A stretch of DNA of 6,126 nt, taken from NCBI GenBank assembly GCA_018650745.1, contig JABIFK010000856.1, forward strand, positions 1-6,126. Reading direction: 5' to 3'. Source of the stretch: Candidatus Latescibacterota bacterium (lineage in GTDB: Bacteria; Latescibacterota; UBA2968). The notes under the pieces are model-generated. The model searched no databases. It had not been told where the DNA came from and worked only from the letters and a program-made list of their open reading frames with translations. Both the position numbers and the translations under genes were made by a program. The number at the start of each line of letters is the position of its first letter. Position 1 is the first letter of the stretch. Shown piece after piece: positions 1 to 6,126 of the stretch.

Positions 1-462
1 GGACAGATGTATGAAGGCGGTATTCGTGTGCCTGCCTGTGCGATGTGGCAGGGGGAAATTGAGTCGGGGTGTGTGACAGACCAAACTGCGATGCTGATGG
101 ATTTGTTTCCCACGATATGTGAGGTGGCTGGTGTTTCTGTTGGGCATGAGATTGATGGCTGTTCTATTTTGCCGACTTTACGAGGGGATGATCAGGATTT
201 TTCGGATCGTATTTATTATTGGATACGCAAAGAGGGTGGACGTGCGTTTTGGGGATTGGATCAACACGCAGTGCGTTGGGGGGATGTGAAGCTTTTACAC
301 AACGGACCTTTTGAGCCTTTGGAGTTGTATGATTTGGGTAACGATATGGCAGAGTCATCGGATTTAACAAATGTGAATGAGGACGTATTTGCCAATATGC
401 GAGGGCTGTTGCAAACAGAAATGCAGAAGAATGGACATGTTCCTTGGCAGCGTGAAGGATAG
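1..462 (+). CDS. Sulfatase, C-terminal part (5' end outside window)
   Basis: This is the last 153 residues of a sulfatase (alkaline-phosphatase-like fold), a hydrolase of sulfate esters. The frame is open from base 1, so the ATG at base 7 is an internal methionine rather than the start. Typical C-terminal sulfatase landmarks appear in order: YEGGIRVP (residues 4-11 of the fragment), which normally follows the active-site lysine; the MDLFPTICEVAG helix (33-44); DGCSILPTLRG (52-62); the AVRWGDVKLL strand (90-99), matching the family's 'avR.g.wKl' segment; and ELYDLGNDMAESSDLT (108-123), matching 'eLYdL..Dp.E..nL'. It ends in a natural TAG. The formylglycine motif and metal ligands lie upstream of the window, so catalytic competence, export signal and substrate cannot be judged. 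A membrane protein gene follows after 36 bases, which suggests shared transcription. Family assignment is firm; the substrate is unknown. Confidence 0.93.
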   Translation, partial: GQMYEGGIRVPACAMWQGEIESGCVTDQTAMLMDLFPTICEVAGVSVGHEIDGCSILPTLRGDDQDFSDRIYYWIRKEGGRAFWGLDQHAVRWGDVKLLHNGPFEPLELYDLGNDMAESSDLTNVNEDVFANMRGLLQTEMQKNGHVPWQREG

Positions 463-498
463 TGACACGCTGCGATTTTTAGACGTGGGGAGTTTGAG

Positions 499-2457
499 AT
501 GGCAATGCAAGAATCTTGGGTAAATGAACAGTCTGACGCATCTCGGCAAGGTGTGACCGTTCGGTCCCTTGTGTTAGGGCTTGGATTGGCGCTGTTGACA
601 ATTGTTTGGAACACGTATGTGGAATATATCGCACATACGGGGCGTATTAATATTACGCACTTTCCAATTTCTATTTTTGCGCCTTATGCGGTGCTTGCGC
701 TTGGCAATGGTATTTTGCGACGCTATCAGGTGTCTTGGGCGCTATCGGCTCCTGAACTGTTAGCGATGTTGGCCATGGGGCTTGTGGGCGCGGCCATTCC
801 TGCGTATGGCTTGACGAGTTATTTTTTGGGATTGATTGCGATTCCGTATTACTTGGCCACACCAGAAAATCAATGGGTGTCGTTTTTTCATCAGTATTTG
901 CCAACATGGCTGATTCCCTCGAATGAGGGTGGCGCCATGCAATACTTGTTTGAGGGATTGCCCAGTCGAGATATGCCAATCCCTTGGGCCGTATGGGTGG
1001 GCCCGTTGATGGGATGGATGATGTTTATTGGTGCCATTGCATTGGGCTCTATTTGTGTGTCTGTGATATTGCGAAAGCAATGGTCCGAATATGAACGTTT
1101 GGCATATCCCATTTTGCAACCTGCTGTTGACCTTGCCGAGACCGAAGCGCGTGTTTCTCTATTCAAGAACCACCTGTTTTGGATTGGTGTTGCCATTCCG
1201 TTTTTCATCTTTTCGTTTAACATGATCAGCTATTTTTCACCGGGCTTTCCAAGGATTTCACTTTCGCGCGGTTGGATGCCAATAGGGTCTTATTTCCCAC
1301 ATATTCATGTGTCATTAAATCTGTATACGATGGGGTTTGCATATTTTGCAAATATTGAGGTGCTGTTGTCAATTTGGGTGTTTTATCTGTTTTATTGCAC
1401 CCAGGTTTCGATGTACCGAAGGTTGGGCATCAATTTGAGTGGTCGCGGAGATACCAAGAGTGATGCGACTGCTGGGTTGCAAGCGGGGGGCGCATTTGTG
1501 ATGTTGGTGCTTTGGGGGCTTTGGATGGCACGGCATCATATTCGAGATGTATTTAGAAAAGCCTTTAATCCATCTTGTTCTGTTGATGACAGCGACGAAA
1601 TGCTTTCCTACCGCTTTAGTGCATTTGGTTTCATTTTTAGTTTGATTTTTATGATTGGATGGTTACAAGCTGTTGGTATTGCGTGGATGGTTTCTATTGT
1701 GCTGACGCTGGGATTTTTCATGTCTTACATCGGGGTTGCCCGTGGGATTGCTGAGACCGGTGTGGTGTATTACAGTATGTCGATGAGTGGGCTGGGTATT
1801 TTGCCATTTTTGTTTGGTGGGCCAAATGGATTTGATCCGTCTACCAAGACTGCGCTGACGGTGGTGAATGCGCTTGCTGCTCAGGGTAAAGGCATTTTTA
1901 TGCCGCCGCTGGTTCATGTGGCAAAGATTGGCGAAATGATTCAGTCGCATCGCAAGCGATTGGCGTTGGGCGTTGTGCTTACGATTGTGGTTGGCATTGC
2001 TGTGGCAATTATTTATACGCTGTACCTGGGGTATACGATTGGGGCGTATAACTTCAATGACTACCCATTTACGCGTTACCCACCAGGTGCTTATGATGGA
2101 CTGGTAAAGGCGCTGAAGTCAGAGGTGACGTGGGAAACCGAGCGATACTATTTTCTTTTGCTTGGTGCGCTGACTTTTGCCCTTGTAAGTTTTTTGCGCT
2201 ACCGCTTTGCGTGGTGGCCGCTTTCACCCATTGGGATGGTGGTGCCACTGACCCACGCGATTCACTCGATCTTTACGATCTTTTTGGCCTGGGGTGTCAA
2301 AATGATCATTATGCAAATCGGCGGGGTTTCTTTTTATCGTCGTACACGGCCCCTTTTCTTGGGTTTGTTGGTCGGATATGTGATGGGTGTCTTGGTTTCC
2401 TTTTTGGTGGATCAGGTCTGGTTCCCCGGGCAGGGACATGGCACGCATTCGTGGTAA
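499..2457 (+). CDS. DUF6785/DUF6784-type polytopic membrane protein, possible OPT-like transporter
   Basis: This encodes a 652-residue integral inner-membrane protein with about 12-14 hydrophobic segments, approximately at residues 21-40, 54-72, 85-119, 162-190, 224-243, 273-301, 330-345, 372-413, 425-440, 487-512, 551-566, 570-600 and 614-638. Landmarks I associate with the DUF6785/DUF6784 pair are a WSEYERLAYPILQ segment (195-207), an ARGIAETG segment with a conserved-looking acidic residue E419, and near the C terminus RFAWWPLSPIGM (569-580) followed by a GGVSFYRRTRPLFLGLLVG stretch. The family is uncharacterised; it resembles oligopeptide (OPT) transporters in layout, so uptake of a small solute is an inference. 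The start is ATG 499, because GGGGAG at 487-492 sits 6 bases upstream. The N terminus is short, polar and without a cleavable signal. Its position between a sulfatase and an oxygenase fits import or export of their substrate. Family name is moderately sure; transport function is tentative. Confidence 0.82.
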   Translation: MAMQESWVNEQSDASRQGVTVRSLVLGLGLALLTIVWNTYVEYIAHTGRINITHFPISIFAPYAVLALGNGILRRYQVSWALSAPELLAMLAMGLVGAAIPAYGLTSYFLGLIAIPYYLATPENQWVSFFHQYLPTWLIPSNEGGAMQYLFEGLPSRDMPIPWAVWVGPLMGWMMFIGAIALGSICVSVILRKQWSEYERLAYPILQPAVDLAETEARVSLFKNHLFWIGVAIPFFIFSFNMISYFSPGFPRISLSRGWMPIGSYFPHIHVSLNLYTMGFAYFANIEVLLSIWVFYLFYCTQVSMYRRLGINLSGRGDTKSDATAGLQAGGAFVMLVLWGLWMARHHIRDVFRKAFNPSCSVDDSDEMLSYRFSAFGFIFSLIFMIGWLQAVGIAWMVSIVLTLGFFMSYIGVARGIAETGVVYYSMSMSGLGILPFLFGGPNGFDPSTKTALTVVNALAAQGKGIFMPPLVHVAKIGEMIQSHRKRLALGVVLTIVVGIAVAIIYTLYLGYTIGAYNFNDYPFTRYPPGAYDGLVKALKSEVTWETERYYFLLLGALTFALVSFLRYRFAWWPLSPIGMVVPLTHAIHSIFTIFLAWGVKMIIMQIGGVSFYRRTRPLFLGLLVGYVMGVLVSFLVDQVWFPGQGHGTHSW

Positions 2458-2489
2458 AGAGGCGTGGGGTGTAAGACGTGAGTGGGCAA

Positions 2490-2518
2490 TTCAAAAACGA
2501 TAGAAGTCTTCGTAGCAT
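2490..2518 (+). promoter_or_regulatory. Weak candidate sigma70-type promoter in the 91-base gap
   Basis: The gap 2458-2548 is the longest non-coding stretch here. It contains TTCAAA (2490-2495) and TAGCAT (2513-2518), each matching 4 of 6 bases of the -35 and -10 consensus, separated by exactly 17 bases and lying about 30 bases before the oxygenase start. Matches this weak arise by chance, and promoters of uncultivated phyla are poorly known, so this is only a pointer. I see no terminator hairpin with a T run in the gap, so read-through from the membrane protein gene is equally possible. Confidence 0.2.
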
Positions 2519-2538
2519 TTCGGGTTGCATTGCAATAT

Positions 2539-2542
2539 GGAG
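2539..2542 (+). promoter_or_regulatory. Ribosome binding site deciding the oxygenase start
   Basis: GGAG lies 6 bases before ATG 2549. The alternative in-frame starts at TTG 2525 and ATG 2537 have no purine-rich site at a suitable distance. The protein beginning at 2549 (MADQLNLLSDEE) also looks like a normal PhyH-family N terminus. The 2549 start is therefore preferred over the longer reading frame. Confidence 0.7.
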
Positions 2543-2548
2543 CGTATT

Positions 2549-3994
2549 ATGGCAGATCAATTAAATTTGCTGAGTGACGAAGAAGTCCAACAGTTTATTG
2601 TGAATGGGTATATCAATGTTCGGGCAGATTACCCCGATCCGTTTCATCAAGAGGTGTATCAGCAGATTGAAACGGTTTTTGATGAAGAGGGTAATTTGGG
2701 CAATAATATTTTGCCGCGTATTCCACAAATTGGGCAAGTGTATGAACACCCAAATGTGAAAGGTGCGTTGACAAGCTTGTTAGGGCCGGGCTTTATCATG
2801 AATCCGCATCGGCACTGCCATCTCAATCCGCCAGGACGCAAGGGGCAGAGTTGGCACAAGGATTGTTATGTGTATGATCACAATGTGCGCCATCCACGAT
2901 TTTACTGGGTGTTTGGATTTTATTATCCGCAGGATACAACAGAGGATATGGGACCCACGGGCATTATACCTGGCGCACATATGTATAAACAAATCAGTGA
3001 TCCCAATCCTTCAAAAACAGAAGAAACAGAGTTGAAGTTGTGTGGGCCTGCTGGCACAGTGGCTATTGTTCACTTTGATGTGTGGCACCGTGCGACAGAA
3101 AACGTGAGCGATAACAACAGATATATGCTCAAGTTTCAGTTTGCACGGCAGATCGAACCAGATGAACCGGCTTGGGATCATCAAGGCCGTGTGTGGTCTC
3201 CTGGCATAGATGATGTGCATCCGGAGGTTTCACAAGACGTGTGGCATTGGATGTCTGGTGCAAAAACGCAGGTCGAAGGCGCTGGAGATTCTGCAGGTGT
3301 TGATGCATTGCTGACCCAGTTATCAGAAGGGACAGAGACCGCACGTTTGAAAACGGGGTACCAACTGGCCGAAATTGGATTGCCCTCTGTGCCCGGTTTG
3401 ATTGCGGCGATGCGTGCAGAAACGTTGGCGACATTAGACGAGACCGAAGCCAAGACACCAGATAATGCCCACGGGACCAATCCAACAGTTGGAATTGCAG
3501 CACACGCGCTGTCGGTCATGGGTGAGGTTGCCGTACCCGCATTGGTAGACGCTCTAAATGATGAACATTGGTGGGTGCGTGCTGTTGTGGCAAATGTGCT
3601 GGGAAGACTGGGCAATGATGCGATATCGGCAGAGTCGGCATTGATGGGTGTTTTGGATGATGAACACTGGTGGGTGCGTCGAAATGCGATTGAGTCACTG
3701 GGGATGATCGGTGTTGCTTCTGATAATTTTGTCGAAAGATTGGGTAAGGCTGTGGGGGACGAAGATTATCGGGTGCGCCGTAATGCGGCCTTGGCTTTGA
3801 GTAAAATTGGAGAAACTGGGGTGTCTGCTATCCCACAACTGGTTGTGATGCTGGATGACGAAAATCGATACAATCGGTTTTACGCAACTTTGGCATTGCG
3901 GCGTATTGGTACGCCTGAAGCACAAGAGGTTTTGTTGGATCAATTGTTTACGTCGCGTTGGTGTCCGATTACAACGAAAAACAATACCTTTTGA
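2549..3994 (+). CDS. PhyH-type Fe(II)/2-oxoglutarate oxygenase fused to C-terminal HEAT-like repeats
   Basis: A 481-residue, probably cytoplasmic protein with two parts. Residues 1 to about 215 form a phytanoyl-CoA-dioxygenase-like domain. WHKDCY gives the HxD iron ligands H103 and D105; the distal ligand is H180 in the segment VWHRATEN, and R191 is the likely 2-oxoglutarate-binding arginine. The H180-to-R191 spacing of 11 equals that of human phytanoyl-CoA hydroxylase (H264 and R275), so the domain looks catalytically intact. Such enzymes hydroxylate small organic substrates using O2 and 2-oxoglutarate; the substrate here is unknown. After a linker, residues from about 250 on are helical PBS-lyase/HEAT-like repeats; four units start at D338, D371, D404 and D437 with an exact 33-residue period, and earlier, more degenerate units are likely. 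HEAT arrays usually bind proteins, so a partner or assembly role is inferred. The stop lies one base before the next gene's ATG, implying translational coupling. No signal peptide is seen. Confidence 0.93.
   Translation: MADQLNLLSDEEVQQFIVNGYINVRADYPDPFHQEVYQQIETVFDEEGNLGNNILPRIPQIGQVYEHPNVKGALTSLLGPGFIMNPHRHCHLNPPGRKGQSWHKDCYVYDHNVRHPRFYWVFGFYYPQDTTEDMGPTGIIPGAHMYKQISDPNPSKTEETELKLCGPAGTVAIVHFDVWHRATENVSDNNRYMLKFQFARQIEPDEPAWDHQGRVWSPGIDDVHPEVSQDVWHWMSGAKTQVEGAGDSAGVDALLTQLSEGTETARLKTGYQLAEIGLPSVPGLIAAMRAETLATLDETEAKTPDNAHGTNPTVGIAAHALSVMGEVAVPALVDALNDEHWWVRAVVANVLGRLGNDAISAESALMGVLDDEHWWVRRNAIESLGMIGVASDNFVERLGKAVGDEDYRVRRNAALALSKIGETGVSAIPQLVVMLDDENRYNRFYATLALRRIGTPEAQEVLLDQLFTSRWCPITTKNNTF
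3560..3955 (+). repeat. Four tandem 99-base HEAT-like repeat units
   Basis: Four in-frame units of 99 bases (33 codons) begin at 3560, 3659, 3758 and 3857. Each opens with an Asp-Glu pair, followed in the first two by HWWVR, in the third by DYRVR and in the fourth by NRYNR. The first 21 bases of units one and two differ at one position (3568 T against 3667 C), while later units have drifted. The first two units are therefore either recently duplicated or held similar by selection or gene conversion. Confidence 0.85.
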
Positions 3995-3995
3995 T

Positions 3996-4328
3996 ATGGC
4001 CCATACCATTGAAAGTCTCGGATGTGATCTGCGACTGTTGGGCATTTCTGAGGGTGACGTACTGTTTGTGCATTCGTCTTTCAAAAGTTTGGGGCCGGTT
4101 GATGGCGGTGCCGAGACGGTTGTTGCCGCATTAATGGATGTGGTTGGGCTGTCTGGATTATTGCTGATGCCGTCGTTTAATTTGTTGGGCGATAGAGGTG
4201 CGCGTGCTGATGCTTGGGTCATTGAAACAACACCTTCAACCGTTGGCTGGTTGACCGAGTTTTTCAGACAAATGCCTGGCACCTATCGATCTGATCAGAT
4301 AGCAACAAGTGGTGCAAGGGAACTCTAA
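3996..4328 (+). CDS. Truncated AAC(3)/YokD-family N-acetyltransferase (N-terminal 110 residues only)
   Basis: The 110-residue product matches the N-terminal part of the AAC(3) family (Antibiotic_NAT), acetyl-CoA-dependent amine acetyltransferases of about 260-270 residues. Visible landmarks are LRLLGISEGDVLFVHSSFKS (residues 12-31, with the acyl-CoA-side HSS), DGGAETVVAAL (37-46), LLMPSFN (57-62) and ETTPSTVGWLTEFFRQMPGTYRS (77-99), which equals the family's 'TPS..G.L.E.fR..PG..RS' region. The conserved HPxHS-type segment and everything after it are missing: from Q101 the protein ends QIATSGAREL and stops. Only 32 bases follow D100 before the next start codon, so the remainder is deleted rather than frameshifted. 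ATG 3996 is chosen because the family homology starts there; an earlier in-frame ATG at 3855 lies inside the oxygenase gene. There is no clear ribosome binding site, so it probably relies on coupling to the preceding stop. It is probably non-catalytic, a decaying gene or a small leftover domain. Aminoglycoside resistance should not be inferred. Confidence 0.82.
   Translation: MAHTIESLGCDLRLLGISEGDVLFVHSSFKSLGPVDGGAETVVAALMDVVGLSGLLLMPSFNLLGDRGARADAWVIETTPSTVGWLTEFFRQMPGTYRSDQIATSGAREL
4289..4300. repeat. 12-base perfect palindrome at the acetyltransferase break
   Basis: ATCTGATCAGAT reads identically on both strands. It covers codons 98-102 of the truncated acetyltransferase, exactly where resemblance to the AAC(3) family ends. 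It could be a deletion joint, a protein-binding site or chance. It is too short, and lacks the loop and T run, to be a terminator. Confidence 0.6.
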
Positions 4329-5911
4329 TGAAAAAAGAAAAGCCTAACTTTCTATTTATCACAACAGATCAACAACGCTGGGATACGGTGGGGATTCACA
4401 ACCCCGTTTTGAAGACACCGAATATGGATCGGTTGGCACAGGATGGCATGCAGTTTGATCGGATGTATCCGACAAATGCGATTTGTATGCCTGCTCGGGC
4501 GAGTATGATTACGGGAAGGAGTCAGCGTGGGCATCAGGTGTTTAATCATAATGTGAACTTGAGCGAAGCCATTCCCGTCTTAGGTGACAGTTTGCAAGAT
4601 GCGGGATATGGGACGGCATTGATTGGCAAGGCGCATTTTAAAACGGCTGACTTTGAAGATGTTTTGCCTGATCAACCACCTGAAGGTGCAAAAATACACT
4701 CAGATGGCACGTGGCACGGGCCTTATTACGGGTTTGAGTATATAGATCTACACACGGGGCATGCTTACCCTGCTGGGCATTGGCGATTGTGGTTAGAACA
4801 CAATCACCCAGAGGGTTTAAAACTGTGGCGCAATGACCATCGCCTTGAAGAAGGCACGGGGGCGTTTCAGTCGTGGAAAAATGCATTGCCTGCCGAATGG
4901 CATTATACCCATTGGACGGGACAACGGACGGTTGACTGGTTGCAAAAACGCAACAGAGACCAACCGTTTTTTTTGTGGATGTCTTTTGCGGACCCGCATC
5001 AACCCTTTGCGCCGCCAAAACCGTATTGCGACATGTATGACCCTAATGAGATGCCGGAACCTTTTCCCTCGGAAGATGTGAGCAACAAACCGCCGCATTA
5101 TCAATGGGCTCAAGATGGCAAACCTTATGGGGGATACGACACCACATCGGGATGGGGTGGAGAGCAACTTAAAGAGATTGTGGCGCATTATTATGGGTTG
5201 ACCTCCTTTATTGACGATGCGATGGGGCAGGTGTTTGACGAATTGGACCGACAAGGATTGTGGGAGAATACACACGTGATATTTACGTCGGACCACGGTG
5301 AAGGGTTGAAGGATCATGGCATTGCGGCCAAACCGATGATGTCTTATGAGTGTGTGAATCGGGTGCCGTTTTTTTGGCATCATCCGTCTGTATCAGCCAC
5401 TGTATACGATGGGGTCATGACCCAATTGGATTTGACACCGACATTTTTAGATTTGGCAGATGCCGATCCTGTGATGGGCATGGAAGGTCTTTCTTTTGCT
5501 CCGGTATTAACCCAGGAATCGGATGTTCATCGGGATGCGGTGATTGTGGAGCGGATGTCTGTGCTGGGCGAAAATGAAGTGATGAAGGTAAAAATGTTGG
5601 TGACAAAGGATTGGAAAATGTTGCATTATGGTTCTGCACCGTATGGCGAATTATACAATGTAAAAAATGATCCTGAAGATTTGCACAATTTGTGGGATGT
5701 CTCGGATTATGCTGACGTGCGTCAGCAGTTGACAGAACGTTTGCTGGCAGAATTGATTGACAGTGAGTTGGGAGATCCTAAAGTGGTTCTCAAGGCAAAA
5801 GGAGTGGGGGGCACTTTACGAGCTCAAAAGTGTATGGAACAGGAGCCTGAATATCGAGGCGATTTGAGTGACCGATTGGATGGCATACGAAATTTGAATC
5901 GATCAAAATAA
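4328..5911 (+). CDS. Complete sulfatase, formylglycine type, no export signal
   Basis: A 527-residue sulfatase that hydrolyses sulfate esters. N-terminal metal ligands are in ITTDQQR (D14, Q15). The activation motif CMPARASMITG holds C53, P55 and R57; C53 is the residue expected to be converted to formylglycine. Further active-site elements are GKAHF (K101, H103), SFADPHQPF (H224) and SDHGEGLKDHG (D322, H323, K328). The C-terminal ELYNVKNDPEDLHNL (441-455) is the usual sulfatase strand. All expected catalytic residues are present. The protein begins MKKEKPNFLFITT with the first fold strand at residue 7, so there is no signal peptide and it should act in the cytoplasm. The start A is the last base of the preceding stop (TAATG), and AAGGG at 4316-4320 lies 7 bases upstream. 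Arylsulfatase, glycan sulfatase or choline-sulfatase-like substrates are all possible. A maturation enzyme is not in this window. Confidence 0.95.
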   Translation: MKKEKPNFLFITTDQQRWDTVGIHNPVLKTPNMDRLAQDGMQFDRMYPTNAICMPARASMITGRSQRGHQVFNHNVNLSEAIPVLGDSLQDAGYGTALIGKAHFKTADFEDVLPDQPPEGAKIHSDGTWHGPYYGFEYIDLHTGHAYPAGHWRLWLEHNHPEGLKLWRNDHRLEEGTGAFQSWKNALPAEWHYTHWTGQRTVDWLQKRNRDQPFFLWMSFADPHQPFAPPKPYCDMYDPNEMPEPFPSEDVSNKPPHYQWAQDGKPYGGYDTTSGWGGEQLKEIVAHYYGLTSFIDDAMGQVFDELDRQGLWENTHVIFTSDHGEGLKDHGIAAKPMMSYECVNRVPFFWHHPSVSATVYDGVMTQLDLTPTFLDLADADPVMGMEGLSFAPVLTQESDVHRDAVIVERMSVLGENEVMKVKMLVTKDWKMLHYGSAPYGELYNVKNDPEDLHNLWDVSDYADVRQQLTERLLAELIDSELGDPKVVLKAKGVGGTLRAQKCMEQEPEYRGDLSDRLDGIRNLNRSK

Positions 5912-5935
5912 GTTCAACCAAAATATCGACATATC

Positions 5936-5940
5936 GGAGG
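5936..5940 (+). promoter_or_regulatory. Strong ribosome binding site for the last gene
   Basis: GGAGG lies 5 bases before ATG 5946, the strongest Shine-Dalgarno match in the window. It supports a genuine start for the partial final gene. The 34-base gap after the sulfatase stop is too short for an obvious promoter, so the gene is probably transcribed from upstream. Confidence 0.75.
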
Positions 5941-5945
5941 AATTG

Positions 5946-6126
5946 ATGGACGATTATTCACACATTCAAAAGCCTGAGTTTGATTACCGTTATGAATTTA
6001 GCATTGAAGAGTTGGAGGGCGCCCAAGCGTGTATGAACACGCACGGATTTGCGATTGTTAAAGATGTGTTATCAGATGAACTTGTCGAAAAAGCGCGTCA
6101 GGCGGTGATTGATGGCACTGATCCCA
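5946..6126 (+). CDS. PhyH-like oxygenase, N-terminal fragment (3' end outside window)
   Basis: Sixty codons are visible before the window ends, and the reading frame stays open. The segment NTHGFAIVKDVLSDELVEKARQAV (residues 31-54) has the form typical of the N terminus of phytanoyl-CoA-dioxygenase-like proteins: a hydrophobic 'GF.iv.dvLs.elv' strand and helix that precedes the jelly-roll core. About 30 polar residues come first, with no signal peptide. The HxD and distal His iron ligands would lie downstream, so activity cannot be checked. Placed directly after a sulfatase, it would be the second oxygenase of the cluster. The family call rests only on this N-terminal pattern and on the presence of a relative upstream, so it is moderately confident. 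Confidence 0.65.
   Translation, partial: MDDYSHIQKPEFDYRYEFSIEELEGAQACMNTHGFAIVKDVLSDELVEKARQAVIDGTDP

Noticed and set aside
2130..2474. 114-codon open frame on the + strand in a different frame from the membrane protein
   Set aside because: It overlaps the conserved C-terminal region of the membrane protein, and its Cys- and Gly-rich product resembles no known protein.
2501..2515. Small inverted repeat around GAAGTCTTC as a terminator
   Set aside because: The arms are only 4 bases around a 1-base centre, with no following T run, so no stable hairpin is expected.
2525..2548. Upstream TTG and ATG starts (2525, 2537) for the oxygenase
   Set aside because: No ribosome binding site serves them, whereas GGAG is correctly placed for ATG 2549.
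3855..3995. Upstream in-frame extension of the acetyltransferase
   Set aside because: These codons lie inside the oxygenase repeat region in another frame, and acetyltransferase-family similarity begins at ATG 3996.
3695..4282. 195-codon open frame on the - strand
   Set aside because: It overlaps the oxygenase repeats and the acetyltransferase in antisense. The product is rich in Pro, Ser and Thr with no recognisable domain, as expected for an antisense shadow.
3996..4328. Aminoglycoside resistance gene
   Set aside because: The family includes many acetyltransferases with other substrates, and this copy lacks more than half of the usual length, including the conserved central segment.
4817..5383. 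188-codon open frame on the - strand
   Set aside because: It is wholly antisense to the sulfatase, whose catalytic motifs are clear. The product is rich in Arg, His and Pro and has no recognisable motif.

Overview
The window is a tightly packed stretch of bacterial DNA in which every recognisable gene lies on the + strand. Five gene families are present: sulfatase (twice), a DUF6785/DUF6784-type multipass membrane protein, phytanoyl-CoA-dioxygenase-like (PhyH) Fe(II)/2-oxoglutarate oxygenase (twice), HEAT-like repeats, and AAC(3)/YokD-type N-acetyltransferase. Sulfatase-rich, PhyH-rich genomes with DUF6785 proteins are typical of Candidatus Poribacteria, Latescibacterota and the Planctomycetes/Verrucomicrobia. 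My best guess is a Poribacteria- or Latescibacterota-like, probably marine or uncultivated bacterium. This is inferred from gene content only; there is no rRNA or marker gene to confirm it.

Layout: 1-462 is the C-terminal part of a sulfatase that begins before the window. 499-2457 encodes a 652-residue polytopic membrane protein. 2458-2548 is the only sizeable gap (91 bases) and may hold a weak promoter. 2549-3994 is a PhyH-type oxygenase fused to a C-terminal array of HEAT-like repeats with an exact 33-residue period. 3996-4328 is the N-terminal 110 residues of an AAC(3)-family acetyltransferase that stops where the family's conserved centre should begin. 4328-5911 is a complete cytoplasmic-looking sulfatase with the CxPxR formylglycine motif. 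5946 to the end is the start of a second PhyH-like oxygenase. No tRNA, rRNA, CRISPR, transposase or attachment site was seen, and no gap exceeds 300 bases.

The oxygenase-repeat fusion, the truncated acetyltransferase and the second sulfatase are joined by a 1-base gap and a TAATG stop/start overlap, so they are very probably co-transcribed and translationally coupled. The sulfatase fragment and membrane protein (36-base gap) and the last gene (34-base gap) may belong to the same transcript. A reasonable but unproven reading is a catabolic or tailoring cassette: a membrane transporter imports a sulfated organic compound, a cytoplasmic sulfatase removes sulfate, and non-haem iron oxygenases hydroxylate or cleave the product. 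The most unusual points are the PhyH-HEAT fusion, the cleanly truncated acetyltransferase with a 12-base perfect palindrome at its break, and the sulfatase lacking an export signal next to a candidate importer.
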